A stretch of 15,159 bases of DNA from NCBI GenBank assembly GCA_002426025.1, contig DINP01000140.1, forward strand, positions 33,453 to 48,611, read 5' to 3'. The DNA comes from Bacteroidales bacterium UBA5537. Lineage in GTDB: Bacteria; Bacteroidota; Bacteroidia; Bacteroidales; Lentimicrobiaceae. The notes under the pieces are model-generated. The model had not been told where the DNA came from. It searched no databases and was given only the letters and a program-made list of their open reading frames with translations. Positions 1 to 7,251 of the stretch are shown here, piece by piece. The position numbers were made by a program, and so were the translations under genes. Numbering within the stretch: position 1 is the first letter of the stretch; every line of letters starts with the position of its first letter.

Positions 1-152
1 GCACTCTTATGCCATTGGTTTAGAAACCGGTTTATATCTGCTGTTACAGTTGCATCATCTGAAGCCGAGGCATTGCTATTGCTGCAGCTTTGGGTTATTA
101 ATGCCAATCCCAGAAAGGCTGTTAATAAAAAATGGTTGATAGATATCTTCAT
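1..152 (-). CDS. Putative lipoprotein with start of an NTF2/DUF4440-like domain (partial, cut by window edge)
   Basis: Only the first 50 codons are inside the window; the gene runs off the left edge. The ATG is at 152-150 on the minus strand. The reading begins MKISINHFLLTAFLGLAL and reaches a lipobox-like ITQSC, with Cys23 as the likely lipidated residue, so the product is probably an exported lipoprotein. After a Ser/Ala/Asp-rich linker it reads ADINRFLNQWHKS, which resembles the first helix of the SnoaL/NTF2-like (DUF4440) proteins common in Bacteroidota, where a Trp-His pair often sits in this helix. The fold call rests on about 13 residues and is an inference; the signal peptide is directly visible. 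The gene follows the serine hydrolase on the same strand with a 58-base gap and could be co-transcribed with it. Confidence 0.65.
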   Translation of the reverse strand, partial: MKISINHFLLTAFLGLALITQSCSNSNASASDDATVTADINRFLNQWHKS

Positions 153-210
153 GATTGATGTTTTCAGTTTAAACATTCAATAATCTTTAGCAATTGCTTT
201 TATGCGCTGT

Positions 211-1542
211 TTACTCCCGGGTCATTACAATGTCCAATCCACCCTGTTTTATATTTAATTTTCCTGATGACGGGAAATTGATTTTAATTCCACCGGCATC
301 AAATTTAAACTCTGTTTCACTGACTGGTTCGAGCGGAAATGCACTCTGGCCTGTGCCCTGGGCCGTTAATGTTTCACCATTAAGTTTAATGGTAAGTTTC
401 AAAGGGAAATCGGAGCTTGAATAAACACCTTCAAACTGCCTAAGTTGGTCATCCGACAGCTTAATAGTGTTGAAATCGGGCATTGTGTAAGGTTTTCCCT
501 GAATCAGGTTTAAGATGCCGATAAGAATATCGTTCTGATTATAATTAAAGGCGTTAGCACAAACGGCAATGCTCAGTTTTTCAGATGGATAGTGAATCAG
601 AACCGACCTGAAACCATCTATTCCTCCGGTGTGTCCATATCCTGTCAGTTCGAAAAATGGCATCGGAAATATACCTTTGCCATAGGTCCCTTCGGTTTTT
701 GTCATTTCATCAAGACTTTTCAGGGAAATAAGTTCTCCATCGAACAATGCATCAGCAAAGGCAACAAGATCTTCGGTTGTTGATACAACTGCTCCGGCCC
801 CGTGTGGAATGCTCATATCCGTTTCTTTCTCCTTAGTCCAATCAGAGCCATCTATCGAATAGGAATAGCTCTCATTATCGCCGATTTCTTCCATCTTACC
901 ATAATATGTAGATTTTAATCCTGCTTTCAGGCAAATCCTTTCCTGAAGGTTGGTACTGTAGTCTAAGCCAGTTATTTTTTCAATGATATAACCCAGCAAA
1001 ATAAAATTTGAATTGCTGTATTCCGATTTTTCATCGGGCTCGAAAACAGGTGGGTGGTTTTGAATCATTACCAGGATTTCATCATGGCTTTTTGGCTCAA
1101 CACACCATTGCACGTAAAGACTGTCGTCTGTTACGCTCCAGATGCCGCTGCGGTGCAGGAGCATATTTAGAATAGAGATCTTATCCGAATTAGGAATTGC
1201 TGGGTAGTAATCCGATAATTTTGAATCGGGCTTTAATTTCTTTTCTTCAAAAAGTTGAAATATCATAACCGAAGTAAACATTTTAGAAACAGAGCCAACC
1301 CTGTATTTGGTTTTCGGGGTAGCCGGGACCCTGTTTTCGAGATCGGCATAACCGTAAGCCTTTGTAAATTCTGTTCTATGATCTTTGCTTACCGCGATGG
1401 TTCCCATAAATTTGTTGTGCTCAGTTAGCTGAGTGAGTAAGGTATCGAGCCGCTTATAATCGGAAAAAGATTGTCCGGTCAGATGAGTGCTGCCTAAAAA
1501 GAAAATAAAAAGCAGAATGGCTTTGGATGTGAGTGATTTCAT
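211..1542 (-). CDS. Secreted serine hydrolase, beta-lactamase/penicillin-binding (class C, PF00144-type) family
   Basis: 443 residues. An N-terminal signal peptide (about residues 1-23, ending near LTGQS) sends it to the periplasm. All three active-site motifs of the class C beta-lactamase/DD-peptidase fold are present: SVSK (Ser84, Lys87), Tyr-Ser-Asn (175-177) and His-Thr-Gly (304-306, in YGHTGGIDGF). Ser84 should be the acylated nucleophile. Residues from about 355 to the end form a separate beta-rich tail, beginning near LRQFEGVYSS, like the C-terminal domains often attached to Bacteroidota serine hydrolases. Members include esterases, D-aminopeptidases and peptidoglycan-related enzymes, and the substrate cannot be read from sequence; true beta-lactamase activity should not be assumed. 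The ATG at 1542 is supported by the signal peptide that follows. The gene is divergent from the type IX cargo gene across 158 bases. Confidence 0.93.
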   Translation of the reverse strand: MKSLTSKAILLFIFFLGSTHLTGQSFSDYKRLDTLLTQLTEHNKFMGTIAVSKDHRTEFTKAYGYADLENRVPATPKTKYRVGSVSKMFTSVMIFQLFEEKKLKPDSKLSDYYPAIPNSDKISILNMLLHRSGIWSVTDDSLYVQWCVEPKSHDEILVMIQNHPPVFEPDEKSEYSNSNFILLGYIIEKITGLDYSTNLQERICLKAGLKSTYYGKMEEIGDNESYSYSIDGSDWTKEKETDMSIPHGAGAVVSTTEDLVAFADALFDGELISLKSLDEMTKTEGTYGKGIFPMPFFELTGYGHTGGIDGFRSVLIHYPSEKLSIAVCANAFNYNQNDILIGILNLIQGKPYTMPDFNTIKLSDDQLRQFEGVYSSSDFPLKLTIKLNGETLTAQGTGQSAFPLEPVSETEFKFDAGGIKINFPSSGKLNIKQGGLDIVMTRE

Positions 1543-1649
1543 TTAGGTACATTTTTATTGTTGTAAAAGTAAAGATTAATGAATATTTGACTGTCCACAT
1601 TGTAAAAAGTTACATCTGGGACTTAGTTTAATATCCCTAACATTACCTA

Positions 1650-1680
1650 TTGACATCAGGTCTGAATTGACTTATTTTTG
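1650..1680 (+). promoter_or_regulatory. Predicted Bacteroidota promoter for the type IX cargo gene
   Basis: TATTTTTG at 1673-1680 matches the -7 consensus TAnnTTTG exactly. A TTG at 1650-1652 stands in for the -33 element with a 20-base spacer, within the usual 19-21. Transcription would start near 1686, giving a leader of about 15 bases before the ATG at 1701. This is a pattern match only; AT-rich DNA produces some chance hits. Confidence 0.55.
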
Positions 1681-1700
1681 AAAAACCAAATCCTTAAATC

Positions 1701-2660
1701 ATGAAAAGAATAACTTTATTTTTTCTGCTCTTTGCTTTGGCAAAATTAGTTTCTGCACAGCAGGTTCTACAGTATAATTTTGAGAATAGCCTGAACGAAG
1801 CTAATGGTGACGGACCTGCTTTAACTGTGTTGGGAACTGAAGGAGTATTTGTTTTAGATACTTTGAATGAAATAAGTGGGTCTACAAAAACAGTATACCG
1901 TTTTGAAAAAAATAACGGATTGCAATTCAATAATATAGCTGCATCTGGATTTATAGGCGATAGTTATACCATTGAACTGTACTTCGTGTTTGATGAACTT
2001 GCAAGCTGGAAGCGGGTTGTTGATTGGAAAAACAGGAAAACCGACTGGGGAGCCTATGTTTATTATGGCAAACTGAATTTCTATAATATACTCTATAGCA
2101 ATGAAGCCCCTGTTCTTCCCGGCGAATACACATATTACGTAATAACCCGCAATGCAAATGATGATGATAAGGTCTTGATTTATACCGATGCTGAAGTGAA
2201 AATAGAATTTACGGATGGTAGCGGTGCAGCATTAATTGATGCAGATGGAATGTTAAATTTTTTCTATGATGATGTGGTTGTGCCAAATGAGGCTTCTTCA
2301 GGGGCAGTAGCTATGGTTAAACTATATAATTATCCATTGACACAGGAAAACATAACGAACAACTGGAATGGATTAGGTAGTCAGGTTTTCGGAATACATT
2401 CTCTGCAAACCCGGGTTCAAATGATGGTTTATCCAAATCCGGCGGCTGCAAAACTGAATGTAAACCTAACTTCTTTTTCCCAAAATAGCAGGTTGACGGC
2501 AACATTGTATAATTCACAAGGGAATCCGGTGTATTTTAATGATAACTTTTATGGAGGTGGAGTTGAATCTTTTCCGGTATCCATTTATCCTGCAGGTATG
2601 TATTTTCTGCAGGTGAGTGGTGAAAATGAAAAAGCTAGTTCAACGGTTATTATCAGATAA
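1701..2660 (+). CDS. Secreted LamG-like protein with type IX secretion C-terminal sorting domain
   Basis: 319 residues in three parts. A Sec signal peptide (1-19, cleaved near VSA-Q) is followed by a beta-rich region (about 21-225). Features such as QYNFENS at its start, GDSYTIELYF, GEYTYYVITR and the late AMVKLYNYPLT suit a concanavalin A-like LamG jelly roll, a fold that often binds glycans or adhesion partners. Residues 240-319 are a typical Por/type A sorting domain: VYPNPAAAKLNVNL, then AGMYFLQV, ending in VIIR. Such domains direct export through PorU/SprA-type machinery and are removed or anchored at the surface. I see no catalytic motif, so an adhesin or binding role is an inference. 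The start follows a good -7 element. The last 21 bases overlap the 3' end of the minus-strand hybrid kinase gene. Confidence 0.9.
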   Translation: MKRITLFFLLFALAKLVSAQQVLQYNFENSLNEANGDGPALTVLGTEGVFVLDTLNEISGSTKTVYRFEKNNGLQFNNIAASGFIGDSYTIELYFVFDELASWKRVVDWKNRKTDWGAYVYYGKLNFYNILYSNEAPVLPGEYTYYVITRNANDDDKVLIYTDAEVKIEFTDGSGAALIDADGMLNFFYDDVVVPNEASSGAVAMVKLYNYPLTQENITNNWNGLGSQVFGIHSLQTRVQMMVYPNPAAAKLNVNLTSFSQNSRLTATLYNSQGNPVYFNDNFYGGGVESFPVSIYPAGMYFLQVSGENEKASSTVIIR

Positions 2661-4676
2661 CAGATCGGGAGAGATAACAATTAATCTGTTCAACAATTCA
2701 AACAGGTCATTCTTGTTGAACGGTTTGGAAATATAATCATCGCAACCAGCTTCGAGGCATGAATCGCGGTCTGCATCGCTTGCATAGGCAGTAACGGCTG
2801 CTATCTTGATTTCGGGCGATATAAATTTTATGCGTCTGGTAGCTTCAAATCCATCCATTCCGGGCATTTTCATATCCATCAGAATCAAATCGGTGTGATT
2901 GCCTTCTGCAATCATGTTTATGGCATCATTGGCATTGGAAGCTAAAAGCAGCTTGTAGCCTTTTTGATTTAATATCCGTTTCAGGTAAATCATATTGATC
3001 TCTTCATCTTCCACAATCATTATAACAGGGTTGCCATCCTGTGATGATGTAGGATCTGTTTTCGCTTGCCTGGAATCGATATCAGGTAATTCAATTACCG
3101 GAAGAGTAATTGTTATGCTTGTGCCGGCACCCGGGTTTGATTCTGTAGTAATTTTTCCACCAAGGATAGAAACGGCTTCGTGAACAATTGATAAACCAAG
3201 GCCGTTGCTGTTGTTTGGGCGCGCCTGGTAAACATCTTCCTGAAAAAATGGCTCAAAAATATACGGCAAGGTTTCCTTCGCAATACCTGTGCCGCTGTCT
3301 TTTACGCAAAGAATAAGATTGTTTTTATTAACCTTATATAAAATATCTACACTACCCTCTTTGGTAAACTTGATGGCATTGTCGATTAACTCATTCAGGA
3401 TACGGTATATCAGCGACTTATCGCTCTGCAGCTTTTTAGGTATAGATTTACCTGAAACTGAAACAACCAAATCAAGGTTCTTCCGGATAGCAGGTATTTC
3501 GTGTTTCTTAAAAACTTCGCTTATCAGTTCATCGATATTGAATGATTCGTTTTTCATTACAAAGTTTCCTGACATCATCATGGAGACATCCATAATGTTG
3601 TCAATAATCTTGGTTAGCCGGTTAATGCTGTGGTTCAGAAATTCGAGGCATTCCTTGTTCTCTTCGTCAGTGTTGGTGCCCGAACTTATCAGGTCAGAAA
3701 AGCCGATAATTCCGTTTAGTGGTGTTCTGATTTCGTGCGAAATATTTCCCATAAATGTAGTCTTCAAACGGTTGCTTGCCTCGGCTTTCTCTTTGGCTTT
3801 CATCAGTTCTACTTCGGCTTTCTTCAGATCAGTGATGTCGGTAATGGTGCCGATATAGCCTTTGATAACATTGTCAACTATTTCGGGGACTGCATGGCCT
3901 TGTACCCATATAATGCTGCCATCGGGACGAAGGAACCGGTATTCTGAGACTACCGGTTTCTTTTTTTTCACGGCAGCGCGCCATTCCGTAATCCGGTTTT
4001 CCCTGTCTTCAGGATGAATAGCATTGAGGTATTTTGAATCGAGGGCATCATTAAAACTGAGTCCGGTTAACGAAATCCATTTTGGGTTAACATAGGTTGT
4101 TTCCCCATTGGCATCGGTTCTAAAAATGCCAACCGGTGAAACCCTTGTAAGCGTTTCAAACAGTTGTTTGCTTTCATTCAGGGCTTCTTCTGCTTGCTTA
4201 CGTTTGGTAATATCTGAAAAAATTGCGACCATTTTTCCGGGAACAGTCTGAAAGGCTTTTACTTCGTATGCTCCGGAGATTCTGTTGTCGGAGTATTCAA
4301 TCTGGTCGGTTACCCAACTAATATTGTTGGCCGCTGCATTGCGATAATGGTCGGCTACACCGGTCCCTTTAAGGGCTGGAAAAGCTTTGTTAATTTCGAG
4401 GCCAATAAACTGCTTGTGGTCGATGCCGAGAATTTTATTTGCTGCCTGATTGGCTGCTGTAAATATCAGGTTTCCTTCATCGTTAAGCTGATAGAAGTGC
4501 ATCCCGAATGGTGCATTGTCCACCATTTGTTTGTAGAGGCTGTTGCTATCAGCTTCTGCTTCTTCATCCTTTTGGATTTGATTGTTTGCTTTGCCAACGG
4601 ACAGTGCGTTGATTTCTTCGCGCAAACGCCTGTTTTCGGCAAGAAGCTCTTCAAATGATCTGTGCTGATCTTTCAT
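2640..4676 (-). CDS. Hybrid sensor histidine kinase: PAS-PAS-HisKA-HATPase-receiver, soluble
   Basis: 678 residues from the ATG at 4676. A short coiled coil (about 5-30, FEELLAENRRLREEI) leads into two PAS domains (about 45-158 and 168-287); the second ends with the PAC-like run YIGTITDITDLKKAE. The HisKA H-box is NISHEIRTPLNG with His314 as phosphoacceptor. The ATPase domain has an N-box (Asn433 in ELIDNAIKF), a G1 box (Asp460-Ser-Gly-Thr-Gly), an F-box (IFEPFF) and a G2 box (NGLGLSI, about 491-497). The C-terminal receiver (about 551-667) has the acidic pair near 557-558, phosphoacceptor Asp601 (LILMDMKMPG), Thr629 and Lys651 (SKPF). No membrane segment or signal peptide is visible, so it should sense cytoplasmic cues. 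No HPt or DNA-binding domain is present. An in-frame TTG at 4721 would add 15 residues, but they match nothing typical, so I chose the ATG. The gene lies 186 bases downstream of another multi-PAS kinase on the same strand. Confidence 0.93.
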   Translation of the reverse strand: MKDQHRSFEELLAENRRLREEINALSVGKANNQIQKDEEAEADSNSLYKQMVDNAPFGMHFYQLNDEGNLIFTAANQAANKILGIDHKQFIGLEINKAFPALKGTGVADHYRNAAANNISWVTDQIEYSDNRISGAYEVKAFQTVPGKMVAIFSDITKRKQAEEALNESKQLFETLTRVSPVGIFRTDANGETTYVNPKWISLTGLSFNDALDSKYLNAIHPEDRENRITEWRAAVKKKKPVVSEYRFLRPDGSIIWVQGHAVPEIVDNVIKGYIGTITDITDLKKAEVELMKAKEKAEASNRLKTTFMGNISHEIRTPLNGIIGFSDLISSGTNTDEENKECLEFLNHSINRLTKIIDNIMDVSMMMSGNFVMKNESFNIDELISEVFKKHEIPAIRKNLDLVVSVSGKSIPKKLQSDKSLIYRILNELIDNAIKFTKEGSVDILYKVNKNNLILCVKDSGTGIAKETLPYIFEPFFQEDVYQARPNNSNGLGLSIVHEAVSILGGKITTESNPGAGTSITITLPVIELPDIDSRQAKTDPTSSQDGNPVIMIVEDEEINMIYLKRILNQKGYKLLLASNANDAINMIAEGNHTDLILMDMKMPGMDGFEATRRIKFISPEIKIAAVTAYASDADRDSCLEAGCDDYISKPFNKNDLFELLNRLIVISPDLLSDNNR

Positions 4677-4862
4677 GGCCCGTTTATGTGATAAATTGAA
4701 ACCTGGGGAAAAAACTTTCAATTTTACTTAAGCAATCACATTCTTTGTATTTGCAGCTTAGTCTCTACTTAAATGAAAACATCCGAAACCTGCAATTGTC
4801 CTTGTCATTCATCAGAATAACAAACATTCAGACTTATTGATTGTAATCCATCCTGAAAAAAA

Positions 4863-6809
4863 TCAACCATTGAAAGTTATGATAAATGAACTCCCTTGCC
4901 CCGGTTCACTTTTTACGCTTATGTTTCCACCATGTTTTTCTATAAATTCTTTACAGAGCAGCAGACCAAGGCCGGTACTTAATTCTCCTTCAGTGCCCGG
5001 GCGGTTGTTATGACTATCGAGATTAAAAAGGGAGCTGACCATTTCTTCACTCATGCCGATTCCGGTATCGCTAAAGGTAAATTCTACGGTTCCTGTTTCC
5101 GTTTTGGTGGCTGAAATGGTTACGGTGCCATTCCTGGGCGTAAATTTAATGGCATTCGAAAGAAGATTTCGGATAACTGTGCCTATCATATTCGGATCTG
5201 CAATCAAACTGACGGATTCTGGAATATGCATATTCAATTTAATGGACTTCCGCCGGATTGGTTCCAGTGAAGTTTTCAGATTTTCGCGCACAAGATCTGC
5301 CAGGTTAAGTTGTATGGGATTAAAAGGTGTAACACCGCGCTGTATCATTGACCATTCGAGCAGGTTTTCGAGTAGACGGTAGAGATTAAAAGCCGAATTT
5401 CTCATGTCGGTGGCAATCTTCTGAATCTCATCAAGGGTCATTGAATAAAGTTCTTCGGCCATCATTTCAGTAAACCCCAGAAAAGTATTGAACGGGCTTC
5501 TTAAGTCGTGTGCAATAATCGAAAAGAACTTGTCCTTTTCGGCATTTAGTTTTAATAACTGCTCATTCTTTGTTCTGATTTCAGCTTCTGCATTTTTATA
5601 GCTGGTTATATTATTGATCATGACAAGGAAATAAAGGAAATTCTCTCGCTTATCACGGACAATACTGACCTGAGCATTACCCCAAACTACTTGATTGCTT
5701 TTGGTAATATACCTTTTTTCGGTACGATAAACATCTGTCTTCCGCTGAATCAGCAGGTTGATATTTTCCAGATCTGCTTCAAGGTGGTCGGGATGGGTGA
5801 GTTCTTTAAAGGTCATCGATTTCAGTTCTGCTTCGGAATAGCCGAAAGTTTCCTGAAAAACCTGATTGGCGCTGATAAAGTGAAAGTCTCTGTTCAGCAT
5901 TGATATTGGCATTGTGCCTTCAGCATATACTTTTCTAAACCTTTCCTCACTTTCACGGATTGAATTTTCTGATTTAATCTGTTCAGTTATATCCATGGTG
6001 TAACCGGCCAGGTATTTTGCTTCACCATCAATAAATACAGGAAACTTAATTGTTGAATAGTGCCTTCCATTTAATTCTTCTTCAATTTTAATGGTTTTTC
6101 CCTCCTTCAGCACTTTAAGGTCGTCATCTACCATTTGTTTGGCCAGGGCCGACGGAAACAACTCATTCATTGTTTTGCCCAGTATATTTTCCAATGGCAT
6201 ACCCAGCATTTTTTCATAGTTTTTGCTAAGTCTTACCGGTCTGATTTCCTTATCTTTAAAGAATACATAAATGGGGCTGTTCAGCATGAAATTTGAGAAA
6301 ATTTCTTCGCTTTCGATAAGAGCCTGTCTGCTGGCTTTTTGCTCTGTAATATCTGACGCATAGATCGCTATGCTTTCAACTTCTCCATTTTCACATAGTA
6401 TTGGAAATACCGAGTAGTCATAAGACTTGCCAGATATTTTTGTTTCACCGGTCAGGGGATTCCCATCATTAAAAATCTTGTTGAGCAATTGTTTTTGTGA
6501 GTAAATCTCTTTTTCCGGTACAAAATCAAATACAGATATTCCCTCTAATTCTTCAGGTTTAAGATTCAGATAGGAGGCAAAAGTCTGATTACAGTCAATG
6601 ATGTTGCCATATTTGTCGAGTAGGCAAAGAATATCTGTGGCTGCATCAATTATTGCCCTGGCCTGATGCTCGCTCTTTTTCAGTGCTTCTTCAGATTTTT
6701 TATGCCTGGTTTTCTCATCTGAAAGTTGTTTCTCTAATTTGCTCACAGTGGCTCTTAGATTGCCAAGTTCTTTAAGTAGTTCATCTGTGGTTTGTTCCTT
6801 ATTGCTCAT
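4863..6809 (-). CDS. Sensor histidine kinase with three PAS domains, soluble, no receiver
   Basis: 648 residues. A basic/acidic coiled coil (about 8-48) is followed by three PAS domains (about 50-157, 168-278 and 288-404), each closing with a PAC-like ASDITEQ, TMDITEQ or MINNITSYK stretch. A second coiled segment (405-428) leads to the HisKA domain, H-box SIIAHDLRSPFN with His434. The ATPase domain shows an N-box (Asn552 in NLLSNAIKF), a G1 box (Asp581 in FSDTGIGM) and a G2 box (STGLGLLL, 611-618). The F-box is weak (SLFNL), as in many kinases of this subclass. There is no membrane segment and no receiver, so it needs a partner carrying an Asp; the receiver of the hybrid kinase downstream is one candidate. 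The ATG at 6809 starts a sensible coiled-coil N terminus. The ligands of the PAS domains cannot be told from sequence. Confidence 0.93.
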   Translation of the reverse strand: MSNKEQTTDELLKELGNLRATVSKLEKQLSDEKTRHKKSEEALKKSEHQARAIIDAATDILCLLDKYGNIIDCNQTFASYLNLKPEELEGISVFDFVPEKEIYSQKQLLNKIFNDGNPLTGETKISGKSYDYSVFPILCENGEVESIAIYASDITEQKASRQALIESEEIFSNFMLNSPIYVFFKDKEIRPVRLSKNYEKMLGMPLENILGKTMNELFPSALAKQMVDDDLKVLKEGKTIKIEEELNGRHYSTIKFPVFIDGEAKYLAGYTMDITEQIKSENSIRESEERFRKVYAEGTMPISMLNRDFHFISANQVFQETFGYSEAELKSMTFKELTHPDHLEADLENINLLIQRKTDVYRTEKRYITKSNQVVWGNAQVSIVRDKRENFLYFLVMINNITSYKNAEAEIRTKNEQLLKLNAEKDKFFSIIAHDLRSPFNTFLGFTEMMAEELYSMTLDEIQKIATDMRNSAFNLYRLLENLLEWSMIQRGVTPFNPIQLNLADLVRENLKTSLEPIRRKSIKLNMHIPESVSLIADPNMIGTVIRNLLSNAIKFTPRNGTVTISATKTETGTVEFTFSDTGIGMSEEMVSSLFNLDSHNNRPGTEGELSTGLGLLLCKEFIEKHGGNISVKSEPGQGSSFIITFNG

Positions 6810-7089
6810 GACTGAAGTTTTTTAGATTGGGCAATACAGAGTTCAGGCTTTATTGAGTGGCAGGTTTAGGAAGAGTTAAAATCAAGCGACAATCAACTCT
6901 ATTTATTTAGTCAAACCTTCATTTAAATTCTATTCAGCAAATGAGTCAATCGTATCAGCAATTATAAAAGATTGATCTTATTTGATAAGTTAGAAATATG
7001 TTATCAACCCATTGCGAAAAAAAACTGCTAATACCGATTCTAAGTTATGCTAAGATATGACAAAATTGGCTTTTTTGCAATTGATATTG

Positions 7090-7116
7090 AATAATGCAGG
7101 CTGTATTATTTTTTTT
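7090..7116 (+). terminator. Terminator-like hairpin with no gene upstream on its strand
   Basis: AATAATGCA (7090-7098) pairs with TGTATTATT (7102-7110) through nine positions including one G-U wobble, across a 3-base loop. It is followed by six further T residues (7111-7116). On the plus strand this has the form of a weak, AT-rich intrinsic terminator. The nearest gene on that strand starts downstream at 7252, so it would end a small transcript or act inside a long leader. The stem is AT-rich, so chance is a real possibility. Confidence 0.35.
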
Positions 7117-7220
7117 GCATGTGTTTCAGGTAAGCTCAAAATGTCAGTATTTGTTCACCAATGTTGAAATAGCTATAAAATGGTTGTTTATATAATCTGA
7201 AAATTAGCGAAGGCTTTTTG

Positions 7221-7228
7221 TACTTTTG
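7221..7228 (+). promoter_or_regulatory. Predicted -7 promoter element for the SulP transporter gene
   Basis: TACTTTTG matches the Bacteroidota -7 consensus TAnnTTTG exactly and lies 23 bases before the ATG at 7252. No good TTTG sits 19-21 bases upstream, so the -33 half is weak or absent. GAAGGC (7209-7214) and GCCTTC (7230-7235) form an inverted repeat around the element. Confidence 0.5.
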
Positions 7229-7251
7229 CGCCTTCTTTAAGCATCGGCTTT

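Larger units (their letters stand above)
6810..7251. other. Intergenic region between divergent kinase and SulP genes
   Basis: There are 442 bases without a convincing gene; no frame shows a plausible start and coding pattern. The region holds a terminator-like hairpin on the plus strand (7090-7116) and, close to the transporter start, a perfect -7 element (7221-7228) flanked by a 6-base inverted repeat. On the kinase side I found only imperfect -7 matches, for example the minus-strand sequence AAGGTTTG read across 6951-6958, so the kinase promoter is not located. The size and features leave room for a small RNA or a long leader. Confidence 0.6.

Noticed and set aside
189..198. Palindrome AGCAATTGCT between the serine hydrolase and the lipoprotein
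   Set aside because: Ten bases, no loop and only TTT on each side; too weak for a terminator and easily due to chance.
3289..3858. Long plus-strand open frame of 189 codons
   Set aside because: It lies wholly antisense to the kinase core of the hybrid kinase; its composition (Ser/Leu/Ile rich) reflects the opposite strand and it shows no domain or promoter.
4677..4721. 15-codon N-terminal extension of the hybrid kinase from a TTG
   Set aside because: A good ATG at 4676 directly precedes the coiled-coil start; the extra residues show no recognisable feature.
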